Both the position numbers and the translations under genes were made by a program. From the NCBI GenBank assembly GCA_015056655.1, contig SVFV01000026.1, forward strand, positions 1-48,945: a stretch of DNA of 48,945 nucleotides. The letters are read 5' to 3'. Numbering within the stretch: position 1 is the first letter of the stretch; each line of letters starts with the position of its first letter. Below are positions 32,790 to 41,116 of this stretch, piece after piece. The DNA comes from Butyrivibrio sp. (GTDB lineage: Bacteria; Bacillota; Clostridia; Lachnospirales; Lachnospiraceae). The notes under the pieces were generated by a model, which was not told the DNA's origin, did no database searches, and was given only the letters and a program-made list of their open reading frames with translations.

Positions 32790-33611
32790 TTAAATATTTC
32801 GCACAAATTCAAGCCTGTTCAGCATTCTCATGTACTTTGACAACCTTTCGTTATCCGTTATTTCGTCTCCGGAGTCATAGTAGGTTATCCGACCTTCAAC
32901 CACAACATCTTGTGGCTGATTAAATTTCAACTGTAATTTTGTATCACTTTTAATCTCTAATCCAAGTACATCTGCCAAATGGCGTATTGTGCCCTGGTTA
33001 CCATCCATTAGGCTGATATTCTCACCCAGATATTCCTTATATAAAGGCTTAAAATAGTTGAAATGGGTACAGCCCAAAACCAATGCACTATATTTTGTGG
33101 TATCAAATCTACCAAATCTTTCTTTTAAATAATCTCTTACTTCATCTGAATCGAAGTTTTCTGCTTCTGCAAAGCTTACAAGCTTAGGCATATCCAGAAG
33201 ATCTACTCTGTGCTTTACATCAACTCTGGATAAAAGCTTAGCAAGCTTCTCTTCTCTGAGAGTTACAGGAGTTGCCATCACAAGAATTCGCTCATCGCCC
33301 TTTGCTGCTTCAACAGCCGGCTTAACAGCAGGCTCCATGCCAAGTATGGGAAGATCATATTTCTTCCGCATGTCTGCTACTGCTACGCTGGTTGCTGTGT
33401 TACAGGCAATGACAATTGCATCAACCTTTTTATCAAGAAGGAATCTGACTATTTCATCAACGTATCCTTTGATTTCTTCTTCTGATTTTAATCCATAGGG
33501 AACATGCTTAGTATCTGCATAAAAATAATATTCCTGATCCGGCAGTTTACTAATGGCTTCATGTAAAACTGAAAGTCCGCCCATTCCGGAATCGAAAATT
33601 CCAATTCGCAT
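32790..33611 (-). CDS. murI: Glutamate racemase
   Basis: 273 residues. MurI converts L- to D-glutamate for peptidoglycan. Motifs: GIFDSGMGGLSV at the N terminus, catalytic Cys in ACNTATS (about 72), catalytic Cys in LGCTHF (about 184), and FGRFD nearby. The start is the inner ATG (33609-33611) with AGAGGAAG upstream; an ATG-started extension of 15 codons looks wrong. It is divergent from the small plus-strand gene at 33669, with only 57 bases between. Confidence 0.95.
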   Translation of the reverse strand: MRIGIFDSGMGGLSVLHEAISKLPDQEYYFYADTKHVPYGLKSEEEIKGYVDEIVRFLLDKKVDAIVIACNTATSVAVADMRKKYDLPILGMEPAVKPAVEAAKGDERILVMATPVTLREEKLAKLLSRVDVKHRVDLLDMPKLVSFAEAENFDSDEVRDYLKERFGRFDTTKYSALVLGCTHFNYFKPLYKEYLGENISLMDGNQGTIRHLADVLGLEIKSDTKLQLKFNQPQDVVVEGRITYYDSGDEITDNERLSKYMRMLNRLEFVRNI

Positions 33612-33630
33612 ATTCTTCCTCTCTTTTAAG

Positions 33631-33659
33631 TTGCTAGATTCATAATCCTTTGCCATAAT
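33631..33659 (+). promoter_or_regulatory. Promoter for plus-strand gene; start next to ATG
   Basis: Plus strand: -35 TTGCTA (33631-33636), 17-base spacer, -10 CATAAT (33654-33659). Transcription would start at about 33666, two or three bases before the ATG at 33669. Confidence 0.45.
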
Positions 33660-33668
33660 ATTTATATT

Positions 33669-34118
33669 ATGAGAGATGCAATTAATAATGAATTACATAA
33701 ATTATACGACGATACTCGCATAAGTCCATTCATTCAGGAGGTTTGCGAGTATTACGCGACCCGTCAGGATTATGAGGACGGATCCTATATTGATGAAATA
33801 GAGCCTCGTGAGATAGTTGAGCCTGTCTACACTCTGTTTATTCTGCAGCGCAGAGAGACTTTACTTGATGAGCTTGGCAGTATCAGCAAGCGCTATCCCA
33901 ATCTTTTTACAGCAATAGCTGACCTTTATAACGAAATCCTTATTCACATGGATGTTCGTCCCCTTGAAAAAGAAAATGCTTCAAGGCTTTCTCTGGCTAT
34001 TTCTGAAAAAGCTTCCGGTGAGCAGATTGTTGGCAAAATCGAAGAGCTAGCTGACAGATACGATGATCTTTCAGAAGCTCTTGATCCGTTTTATTCCTGG
34101 CTCCATTCTTTTCGCTAA
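33669..34118 (+). CDS. Small uncharacterised protein, divergent from murI
   Basis: 149 residues, not recognised. It is acidic, appears all-helical and has no signal peptide, membrane segment or known motif. It is one of only two plus-strand genes in the window. The ATG lacks a visible ribosome site (upstream is AT-rich), and the best promoter would start the RNA almost at the ATG. It converges on the SH3-domain gene, whose stop is eight bases away. A leaderless or weakly translated gene is plausible. Reading frame length and composition support coding. Confidence 0.6.
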   Translation: MRDAINNELHKLYDDTRISPFIQEVCEYYATRQDYEDGSYIDEIEPREIVEPVYTLFILQRRETLLDELGSISKRYPNLFTAIADLYNEILIHMDVRPLEKENASRLSLAISEKASGEQIVGKIEELADRYDDLSEALDPFYSWLHSFR

Positions 34119-34125
34119 TAATATA

Positions 34126-34899
34126 TTAGTCTACTGATAAATACTTCATTACACAGTATAGCACTTTATCGTCATACTCTACCTGTGCCCAGGTTCCGTC
34201 GTCACTGACAGCCAATCTGTCAAGAACGGTTCCTGCAGGTACTTTAAGAACTATGAAATCATCGCTTGCTGTGCTTGGAGTATTTCTTAAGTTAAGCTCA
34301 GCTGTTGTAGTCACTTTATCATTAGTAACGGTATAACCCGCCATCTGACCGGTAGCGACTTCGCCTGTGATCTCATCCGGATCAGGCTTTAAATAATTAT
34401 CGTAAATCTTAACCTTAAAAAGCATTCCCAGTATTATGAGAATAAAAAATCCTGTGAGGGCTGATGCAATCCTTACGATAACGTAGGGGTTAACTCCGCC
34501 GTCTCCATCCTCATCAAACCAGTCCTCTTCTTCCTCAGGTCTTGGTCTTTTGGCATTTCTCTTCTTTCTGACTGGCTTTTCTTCTTTATATACAGATTCC
34601 TTTTCTCTTCTGACAGGCTTTTCTTTATGTGGAGCTTTCACTTCCATTTCCGGCTCGTCGTCAAAATAGAAATCCTCAGATTCTTTGCTTATGCTCTCTC
34701 TTTCTCTGTCCATTTCCTCGTGCTTAGTTCTATAGTACTCTGCACGCTCATTATCACTAAGAAAGTCTAGAGGATCCTGGATCTCAATCTTTTGTATCTC
34801 TTCAGTCAGATCTCCAGGCTTAATCTGCATATCCTCTGCTGATTCCCCCGATATGCTTTTTTTCTTGTAGTCACTAAAATTTCTGATATTATCAGCCAA
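34126..34899 (-). CDS. Membrane-anchored SH3-domain protein
   Basis: 257 residues. About 130 N-terminal residues are charged and presumably cytoplasmic (KPVRREKE, KPVRKKRNAKRPR). One membrane helix lies at about 140-165 (VIVRIASALTGFFILIILGM). The C-terminal ~70 residues form a bacterial SH3-type domain (AELNLRNTPS, TVLDRLAVSDDGTWAQVEYD), which would be outside the membrane and may bind cell wall. Start TTG with GGAGG seven bases upstream. Likely an envelope or division-associated protein; the exact role is unknown. Confidence 0.75.
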   Translation of the reverse strand: MADNIRNFSDYKKKSISGESAEDMQIKPGDLTEEIQKIEIQDPLDFLSDNERAEYYRTKHEEMDRERESISKESEDFYFDDEPEMEVKAPHKEKPVRREKESVYKEEKPVRKKRNAKRPRPEEEEDWFDEDGDGGVNPYVIVRIASALTGFFILIILGMLFKVKIYDNYLKPDPDEITGEVATGQMAGYTVTNDKVTTTAELNLRNTPSTASDDFIVLKVPAGTVLDRLAVSDDGTWAQVEYDDKVLYCVMKYLSVD

Positions 34900-34953
34900 A
34901 ACAACTCCTCCGTCTCAGAAATCTCTCCCGATAGTAATTATCCCCCAAATGTA

Positions 34954-34982
34954 AATAAGCCCCTCCATTGGAGAGGCTTATC
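34954..34982 (-). terminator. Hairpin after trxA, probable terminator
   Basis: ATAAGCC/GGCTTAT plus an inner CTCC/GGAG pairing lies immediately at the trxA stop. The T-tract on minus is poor (TTATTTACATTT), so strength is uncertain. Confidence 0.5.
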
Positions 34983-34983
34983 A

Positions 34984-35307
34984 TTATGAAACTACCTTAT
35001 CGATCATGCTCTGAAGTTTAGCCTTTGTCTGGGCTCCAACCGCAGAATCAACAAGCTCTCCATCCTTTATAAAGGCAAACATAGGAATCGACATTACACC
35101 GTATTTCTGCGCAATCTCCGGTTGCTCATCAACGTTTATCTTGCCGACCTTAAGCTCTCCATCGTACTCCTTAGCAAACTCTTCGATCATTGGAGCCATC
35201 ATCTTACAAGGACCGCACCAATCAGCCATGAAGTCAATAAGAACTGGCAACTTACTGTTAAGAACTTCTTCTTCAAAGTTCTGTGTCGTGAAAGTGTACT
35301 CAGCCAT
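34984..35307 (-). CDS. trxA: Thioredoxin
   Basis: 107 residues, full length. The active site WCGPCKM is near residues 31-37, within FMADWCGPCKMMAPMIEEF; the cis-proline loop SIPMFAFIKDG is near 75. It reduces disulfides in the cytoplasm using thioredoxin reductase, which is not encoded here. AAAGAGG precedes the ATG. It is flanked by a terminator hairpin and trmB upstream. Confidence 0.97.
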   Translation of the reverse strand: MAEYTFTTQNFEEEVLNSKLPVLIDFMADWCGPCKMMAPMIEEFAKEYDGELKVGKINVDEQPEIAQKYGVMSIPMFAFIKDGELVDSAVGAQTKAKLQSMIDKVVS

Positions 35308-35359
35308 GGTTCACCTCTTTCTGCGATAAATGGATATCGCCTGCTTGATTTTAAGTAAC

Positions 35360-35998
35360 TTATCTTTTGATAATATATTTGAAGATAGGATTTCCCTTCG
35401 ATGAAAACCTCTCCTCGTATTCAGTCATGATGTTACCTTCATTCATAGCACTATCATTATGAAGATCGTATGTAACTGCCTCAGCATGCCATCCTGCCGT
35501 ATTCAGCTCCATCAGTGAAAAATCAAACAGATCTCTGTTATCTGTTTTAAATTCCAACTGACCATCCTTCTTCAAAATCTGATCATATCTCCTAAGGAAA
35601 GTACTGGACGTAAGTCTCCTCTGGGCGTGTCTCTCCTTGGGCCAGGGATCTGAGAAATTAAGGTAAATTCTGTCTACCTCACCCTCCTCAAAAACCTCTG
35701 TAATTATTTCGGCTTCCATACGGATAAATCTGACATTTGAGAGTTGTCTCTCTGTCTGCTTCTGCACTGCTCTCAGCAGAACACTTGAATATTTTTCAAT
35801 TCCCACATAATTGACATCAGGATTAGCTTCGGCCAGGTCCATGATGAATCTGCCCTTACCAGTTCCAACCTCAATCCTTATGGGATTATCATTTCCAAAA
35901 ACTTCATTCCATTTACCCTTGTGATCCTCAGGAACATCAATGGTAAATTCACTCTCTGCAATCCTCTCTCTGGATCCGGCTATATTTCTCAACCGCAT
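35360..35998 (-). CDS. trmB: tRNA (guanine-N7-)-methyltransferase
   Basis: 212 residues. TrmB makes m7G46 in tRNA. Motifs: IEVGTGKGRFI (SAM loop, about 50), VNYVGIEKYSSV (about 71), and NFSDPWPKERHAQRRL (about 120), the family signature. The N terminus MRLRNI fits the family, so the ATG at 35996-35998 is chosen over a TTG seven codons upstream. It lies divergently from the carboxypeptidase at 36134. Confidence 0.95.
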   Translation of the reverse strand: MRLRNIAGSRERIAESEFTIDVPEDHKGKWNEVFGNDNPIRIEVGTGKGRFIMDLAEANPDVNYVGIEKYSSVLLRAVQKQTERQLSNVRFIRMEAEIITEVFEEGEVDRIYLNFSDPWPKERHAQRRLTSSTFLRRYDQILKKDGQLEFKTDNRDLFDFSLMELNTAGWHAEAVTYDLHNDSAMNEGNIMTEYEERFSSKGNPIFKYIIKR

Positions 35999-36133
35999 TA
36001 TAAAAAAACTACCTTTCAATTCGTATATAAATTAATGATACACCATGTACCGAAAATTGAAAAGATTTGCAGCCTGCTCTTTGTTTTTCTTCTCTTTTAG
36101 TTTATCATAAATAGGCAGAATGGAGAAGATACA

Positions 36134-37540
36134 TTGAATCACGCACAATCAAAAAAGCTATTGATGATATTAATTTGTGTCATCATTTTCATAAACAGTT
36201 CTTTTTCCTGTTTCGCAACAGAACTTGAAGAGGCTGCACAAGCGCGCAAACAGCTCCCTATCCAGAGTAATGAGATCAAGGACTGGCCAGAGGGACCTGA
36301 AATCGGAGCGCAGGCAGCGATCCTCATGGATGCTGGAACAGGTACTATTCTCTATGCCAAAAATATCCACCAAGAGCTCTACCCCGCAAGTACAACCAAA
36401 ATAATGACCTGTCTTCTGGCAGTTGAAAACGCAAGTCTCGATGATACCGTCACTTTTTCCTATGATGCTATTCACTCAGTTCCTGCAGATGGCTCAAACA
36501 TCGGAATTGATGCAGGTGAGTACCTCTCTTTGGAGGAATGCCTCTACGGAATCATGGTCGGAAGTGCCAATGAAGTCGCAAATGCTGTAGCAGAGCATGT
36601 AAGCGGATCTATTGATGCGTTTGTTGACCTTATGAATGAAAAGGCTAAATCACTTGGCTGCACCAACACGCACTTTGCAAATACAAACGGACTTCAGGAC
36701 TCAAACCACTACACAAGTGCCTATGACCTTGCACTTATCGGACGTGAGTTTTTCTCAAATGAGCTTTTATGCCGCGTGGGAAATACTCCCAGATATCACT
36801 TCGAGCCCAGCGCTGGTCAGAAGGATGATTTCTATCTCAACAACAAGCACAAGCTTATAAATGGTGAGATTTCCTACAACGGAATCTGTGGTGGTAAAAC
36901 AGGATACACTGATCTTGCAAGAGAAACCCTTGTAACCTGCGCAGAGAGAGGCAACATGAAGCTTGTCTGCGTAGTATTTATGGAGGAATCCCCTGCTCAG
37001 TTCACTGATACAGTTACCTTATTCGATTATGGCTTCAACAATTTCAAGGCTGTGAATGTTAAGAGTGAAGAAAAAAGCTATATTCCTGAGAGTAACTCAT
37101 TCTTTACATCAGGCGCGGATATCTTCGGAAGCGCTTATTCTGTACTTGATTTCTCCAAGTCAGACTATGTTATCCTTCCTCAGAATGCTGATCTGTCTGA
37201 TACAACTTCTACTGTTTCCTATGACGAAGCAGGAAATGGCACAGTTGCGACAATCAATTACTCCTACAACGACACTCCTGTAGGAAAGGTACATGTCATT
37301 ATCTCTGACAGCGCATCACAGGCAAAGCAGACCTTGTCCTCACAGGATTCTGAAAGAATCATTTATATAAATGTTAAGACCTGTCTCTTAGTATTCGTAA
37401 TTGCTGGCGGAACACTGATCATCCTTATCTACATCAGCGCTCTCATCTCTACCTACAGCTTTGGTGGAAGCCTAGAAGACAGAAAGCGCCTTAGTCGCAG
37501 AAAAAAAGAAGCGCGGAAGAGATCTGGTCCACGCTTCTAA
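36134..37540 (+). CDS. D-alanyl-D-alanine carboxypeptidase (PBP5/DacF type)
   Basis: 468 residues. The signal sequence is at residues 8-28. Peptidase S11 motifs: SxxK as STTK (about 84), SxN as SAN (about 138), and KTG as GGKTGYT (about 253). It trims the terminal D-Ala of peptidoglycan stem peptides at the outer membrane face. A C-terminal membrane helix (about 415-440) followed by a basic KKEARKR tail anchors it. The start is TTG (36134-36136) with GGAG upstream. Longer than some family members by its C-terminal anchor. It is one of two plus-strand genes and converges with the exonuclease gene 11 bases away. Confidence 0.94.
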   Translation: MNHAQSKKLLMILICVIIFINSSFSCFATELEEAAQARKQLPIQSNEIKDWPEGPEIGAQAAILMDAGTGTILYAKNIHQELYPASTTKIMTCLLAVENASLDDTVTFSYDAIHSVPADGSNIGIDAGEYLSLEECLYGIMVGSANEVANAVAEHVSGSIDAFVDLMNEKAKSLGCTNTHFANTNGLQDSNHYTSAYDLALIGREFFSNELLCRVGNTPRYHFEPSAGQKDDFYLNNKHKLINGEISYNGICGGKTGYTDLARETLVTCAERGNMKLVCVVFMEESPAQFTDTVTLFDYGFNNFKAVNVKSEEKSYIPESNSFFTSGADIFGSAYSVLDFSKSDYVILPQNADLSDTTSTVSYDEAGNGTVATINYSYNDTPVGKVHVIISDSASQAKQTLSSQDSERIIYINVKTCLLVFVIAGGTLIILIYISALISTYSFGGSLEDRKRLSRRKKEARKRSGPRF

Positions 37541-37551
37541 AACAATCATAT

Positions 37552-38505
37552 TTACTTATCCTTCTTTTTTGAAGTGAGCTTATTGCTGTTTTTACGCTCA
37601 GATTTTTGCTTCATCTCCTGCATATCCTGCTCGGTGATGAACTTGAGCGTTTTAACAGCATAATATTTATCATGCTCCGTCTTTTTAACTCTTACCTTGG
37701 CTTTCATGTAGCCATGCTCTTTACATACAGACACGCTGTAGAAATGCTTCCCATTTAAACTAAACCATTTTACCTTGCGTCTAAGCGGGTGGTTACACAA
37801 ATAGCACTTCGTTCCCATAACCTCGGGATCTGATAAGAGTTCTTCTTTTGTTTTAAACTCCCTTGAAATGTACTTTGCATAGTGATCAAAAATGATATGC
37901 ACTTCCTGATCCTTGGTCTTGGGAGTCACATAATTATCAAAGGAATAATTGTAAAATACCTTCTTATCGAGCTCGCAGAAAATCCTTGCTGTGTAATCCG
38001 CATCAGATAAAGCTCTGTGGAAGGCACTGTCCTTCTCCATGCCAAGGCTCTCTGTTGCGTGTTCCAAGGATCTTCTCATTTTGCCATCTTCGTACTGGAT
38101 ACTGAAAAGCTTCTGAACATCATAAAATGGAAGTGGTCTGTCTGACAAAAGATTCATGTCAAAAAAGTCCATATTCCTCTGAAGTTCAGTAAGGTCAAGA
38201 GGTCCCCAGGTGCAGAAGGTTGGCTCATCGCCGCACCACTCAAGAAATTCCTTTATGACAGTGACAAAATCATCGCCGTCCTTAAGGTCATCCATTGTGA
38301 GATGTATCAGGTCCTCTGTAATCTTATGCATTTTCTTATAGACCTGAGGACAGATCAGGCGACTGAATTCGCCTGTCCTGTTCCTGTTTTCATCAAGGCG
38401 CACTGCACCAATCTCGATTATTTCAAATGGCAAAAACTTACCATTTTTCTCTTTTACAGTTTTTCCCTGATTCCATTCCAAATCAAAAACAATATAATTT
38501 CCCAT
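37552..38505 (-). CDS. DEDDh 3'-5' exonuclease domain protein (KapD-like)
   Basis: 317 residues. DEDDh exonuclease motifs: IVFDLEWN (Asp and Glu, residues 5-10), the IIEIGAVRLD segment, an internal Asp, and HRALSDADYTARI (His and Asp, about 180). Similar proteins act on RNA or DNA 3' ends; the substrate here is unknown. The C-terminal ~100 residues include CYLCNHPLRRKVKW and may form a small CxxC-type zinc domain. No ribosome site precedes the ATG, and a good promoter lies immediately upstream, suggesting a leaderless transcript. Confidence 0.85.
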   Translation of the reverse strand: MGNYIVFDLEWNQGKTVKEKNGKFLPFEIIEIGAVRLDENRNRTGEFSRLICPQVYKKMHKITEDLIHLTMDDLKDGDDFVTVIKEFLEWCGDEPTFCTWGPLDLTELQRNMDFFDMNLLSDRPLPFYDVQKLFSIQYEDGKMRRSLEHATESLGMEKDSAFHRALSDADYTARIFCELDKKVFYNYSFDNYVTPKTKDQEVHIIFDHYAKYISREFKTKEELLSDPEVMGTKCYLCNHPLRRKVKWFSLNGKHFYSVSVCKEHGYMKAKVRVKKTEHDKYYAVKTLKFITEQDMQEMKQKSERKNSNKLTSKKKDK

Positions 38506-38511
38506 AACGCT

Positions 38512-38541
38512 ATTATAAACGCTGCCTGCAATTTCTGTAAA
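38512..38541 (-). promoter_or_regulatory. Promoter with start at the exonuclease ATG (leaderless candidate)
   Basis: Minus strand: -35 TTTACA (38536-38541), 18-base spacer, exact -10 TATAAT (38512-38517), then six bases and the ATG at 38505. Transcription would start at or next to the A of ATG. Confidence 0.6.
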
Positions 38542-38544
38542 ATC

Positions 38545-41037
38545 TTAGTACTCCATTGCAGATGTCCAGTACTCCTGTCCATATATATCTGTAAACTTGA
38601 AGGTAACAAGAACGTTGCCATCTCCGACGCTTACGTTGGCAATATGCATTTCTGACATAGGCTTATCAACTGTCATAGTTTCACCAAGGAAATAGGTGTC
38701 CTCATACTGCTGATCATAGTCGTAGAAGTCAGTGAGGAAATCAATGGTGTCGCCCTCATTAAGCTCTGTGAGATTCTTTGCTACTGTTTCGGTTTCACCT
38801 TCCACATAGTCGAAGGTAGCTCCTGCCACATATCCGTCCTCATTTTCTGAGTCAAAAATGAGTATGAGGTCAGCTCTAACCTCATTAAGCATCACAGGAA
38901 CTCTACCCATGATCGCATAATTAGAAGAATCACCCTGAGTGTCGATTCTCTGATAATGCACAACCTGACCGTCGATTGAAAGCCATGTTCTATCTGAAGG
39001 AGCTACTGGATTTCCATCCTCATCGAGATCGTATGAATTATCAAGGCCTAAATCCACATATCCTGTTCCGTCGTCATAGAACATGTTTATATCAAGATCC
39101 TGGATGAGGTCCCACTGATCCTGAGGCATCTGGATAACATCCTCGCCCTCAGAATTCTGTGTCCAGAAAAGTTTTTCAGCATCAAACTGATTCTCTGCAA
39201 TATATTCCGCAGCAGCTTCCGGGTCAAGACCTTTTCCAAAGAACTCTGTATTAGATGCGTCAAGGCCGGATATTCCTGTTACGCCACTTGAAAGCATTGT
39301 TCCAAAAAGTTGCATGAGCACGTCAGCACTTGATGCTGAAGAACCAGTCATATCTCCAAAGAGTGAACCAGCAGGAGATGATGTTCCGCCTGCTGCCACC
39401 TGACCTGCAACCTCAAGGGATGCAAACTTCTGGATACAATCAGCGTAGCTGTCATCCATACCAATGGCTTCATAAGTATTCACCATACTGTCGACCTTTG
39501 AGGTCTTCTTGTATGGGAAATAAATTGAAAGTCCGTAGGCATTAGTCATAGTAGAGCTTGTCTTGTTGTACTTGACGCAGCTCTTAAGTGCATCGGCTAA
39601 TTCCTTACCCTCCTGGGATCCCATGTTGGAAGCGAGATGGATAAGGTCAACCTGGTCTATCTTTGATGAAGCTGCAAATTCTCTAGCCTGTGATCTTGCA
39701 TTTGAAACTGTCTTATATTCCTTCTGAGAAATAAGCTCTGATGTGGAATTTGCAAAATCCTTCAGCTCATCAGGAACTGTCTTCTCAAGCTCTGCAAGGT
39801 CAACAAGGGATAATGTTGTCTTTTGTCCCCTGCAAGTTCTCTCGCATTCCGCTGTATAAGAATCAATAATGCTCTTTCCAATGTGAAGAGTATCAAGTGA
39901 AGGATTCTTTGAATAGGTGTTAAGCCACTCTGTGTAGTACCAGCCAACACCAGGCTCAGTCTCCTCAGATGCGATCATGTAATCTGCATAATTTGACACA
40001 ACCATCGCTGTCTCAACAGTTGCCATAAGACAAGCGTCGAAGCCTATGAAATCATAAGTAACTCCGCCATCCTTAAGTGCCTTGTTAATTCCTGAAAGGC
40101 CCATGGAGCCTGACATAGCAAACTTCTCGTCATATCCATAGCCGCTAAGAGATCCGCCACCATGATCCCAGAAAATAAGATCATATCTGTCTGCAGGATA
40201 GTTTTCGCTTGTCCACTTGATAAAGCCTGAAAGGGTATCAGGATTTGTCATTGCAACAGATCCAAGGCCATCCTTAAGTCTCTTAAGGCCGCCCTTTTCA
40301 ACCTTATAAATCTGGTTGGTCTTACTTGAAATCACATTATTCTGCCACTGCTTACATCCACCGGTGTAAACAATGATGTTGATGTTATCAGAAAGATCTG
40401 CCGCCATCATTTCCTGCAGATCCTTGGTAGCCATTGCACTTCTGCTCTCAAGGTCAGTTCCGCACATGTAAACCATAATGGTTGTGGTGTCTGTGCCATC
40501 ACCCTTTATTACTGTGCGTCTGTCTCTGATTCCATCTACAGTGGTTTCATCAAGAGAACCTGTGTTAGGTGTCTCTGACCACTCGCTTGATGCGCTGCCA
40601 TAGTAACCTGATCCGCCACCAAGTAAGGTTCCAAGAAGTGAGCCCATGGATGAGCCTGTATCTATGCTACTCTGCGAATCTGAAGAAGTACTACCTACTG
40701 AAACTGCTCCATCACTCTGGGTGTTGGTTGTACTAGTTACTGTTGTCTCTTGCTGAGTCTGTGTATAATCATCACCGCTATCACCAAGACCTCCAAGCAG
40801 ACCACCAAGTCCGCCACCACCTCCCAAAAGGAGTATTGCTATTATTACAATGATAGAAAGAGGACTTCTTCCACCGCCGCTTCTATTTCCGCCAGTAGAT
40901 CCGCCGCCACCGCCTGTGGTTTTTCCTGAATAACCATCAGATGATCCAACTGGTCCTGTTCCTAGTCCCTCTCCTCTCTTATGGACGCCGCTTCCGCCGT
41001 CCTCTATATTTTTCTTACGTCTCACCGGTTCTGCCAT
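38545..41037 (-). CDS. Membrane-anchored clostripain-family (C11) cysteine peptidase
   Basis: 830 residues. A basic N terminus and Gly/Ser-rich stretch precede a single membrane helix (SIIVIIAILLLGG, about 60-75), followed by a Gly/Ser/Thr-rich linker to about 160. The C11 peptidase region begins near 185 (TTIMVYMCGTDLESR). The catalytic His is in IFWDHGGG (about 295) and the Cys in GFDACLM (about 335). Clostripain-type enzymes cut after Arg/Lys; the specificity pocket is not judged here. The C-terminal ~250 residues are unrecognised and rich in beta-type segments. GGAGGAGG precedes the ATG. Confidence 0.85.
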   Translation of the reverse strand: MAEPVRRKKNIEDGGSGVHKRGEGLGTGPVGSSDGYSGKTTGGGGGSTGGNRSGGGRSPLSIIVIIAILLLGGGGGLGGLLGGLGDSGDDYTQTQQETTVTSTTNTQSDGAVSVGSTSSDSQSSIDTGSSMGSLLGTLLGGGSGYYGSASSEWSETPNTGSLDETTVDGIRDRRTVIKGDGTDTTTIMVYMCGTDLESRSAMATKDLQEMMAADLSDNINIIVYTGGCKQWQNNVISSKTNQIYKVEKGGLKRLKDGLGSVAMTNPDTLSGFIKWTSENYPADRYDLIFWDHGGGSLSGYGYDEKFAMSGSMGLSGINKALKDGGVTYDFIGFDACLMATVETAMVVSNYADYMIASEETEPGVGWYYTEWLNTYSKNPSLDTLHIGKSIIDSYTAECERTCRGQKTTLSLVDLAELEKTVPDELKDFANSTSELISQKEYKTVSNARSQAREFAASSKIDQVDLIHLASNMGSQEGKELADALKSCVKYNKTSSTMTNAYGLSIYFPYKKTSKVDSMVNTYEAIGMDDSYADCIQKFASLEVAGQVAAGGTSSPAGSLFGDMTGSSASSADVLMQLFGTMLSSGVTGISGLDASNTEFFGKGLDPEAAAEYIAENQFDAEKLFWTQNSEGEDVIQMPQDQWDLIQDLDINMFYDDGTGYVDLGLDNSYDLDEDGNPVAPSDRTWLSIDGQVVHYQRIDTQGDSSNYAIMGRVPVMLNEVRADLILIFDSENEDGYVAGATFDYVEGETETVAKNLTELNEGDTIDFLTDFYDYDQQYEDTYFLGETMTVDKPMSEMHIANVSVGDGNVLVTFKFTDIYGQEYWTSAMEY

Positions 41038-41116
41038 TTGATTCCTCCTCCATATTAGTTCCAGCCCATATCTGGCTGAGTCCGGTTGGATCTTAATAAA
41101 ACTAAATATAATTTTA

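Noticed and set aside
37541..37551. Shared terminator between the convergent carboxypeptidase and exonuclease genes
   Set aside because: Only 11 bases separate the stops and no hairpin with a T-run is visible.
41063..41082. Terminator between the CHASE2 cyclase and the clostripain-like gene (CAGCC/GGCTG hairpin)
   Set aside because: 5-bp stem with no T-run, placed just before the peptidase ribosome site; transcription may continue.
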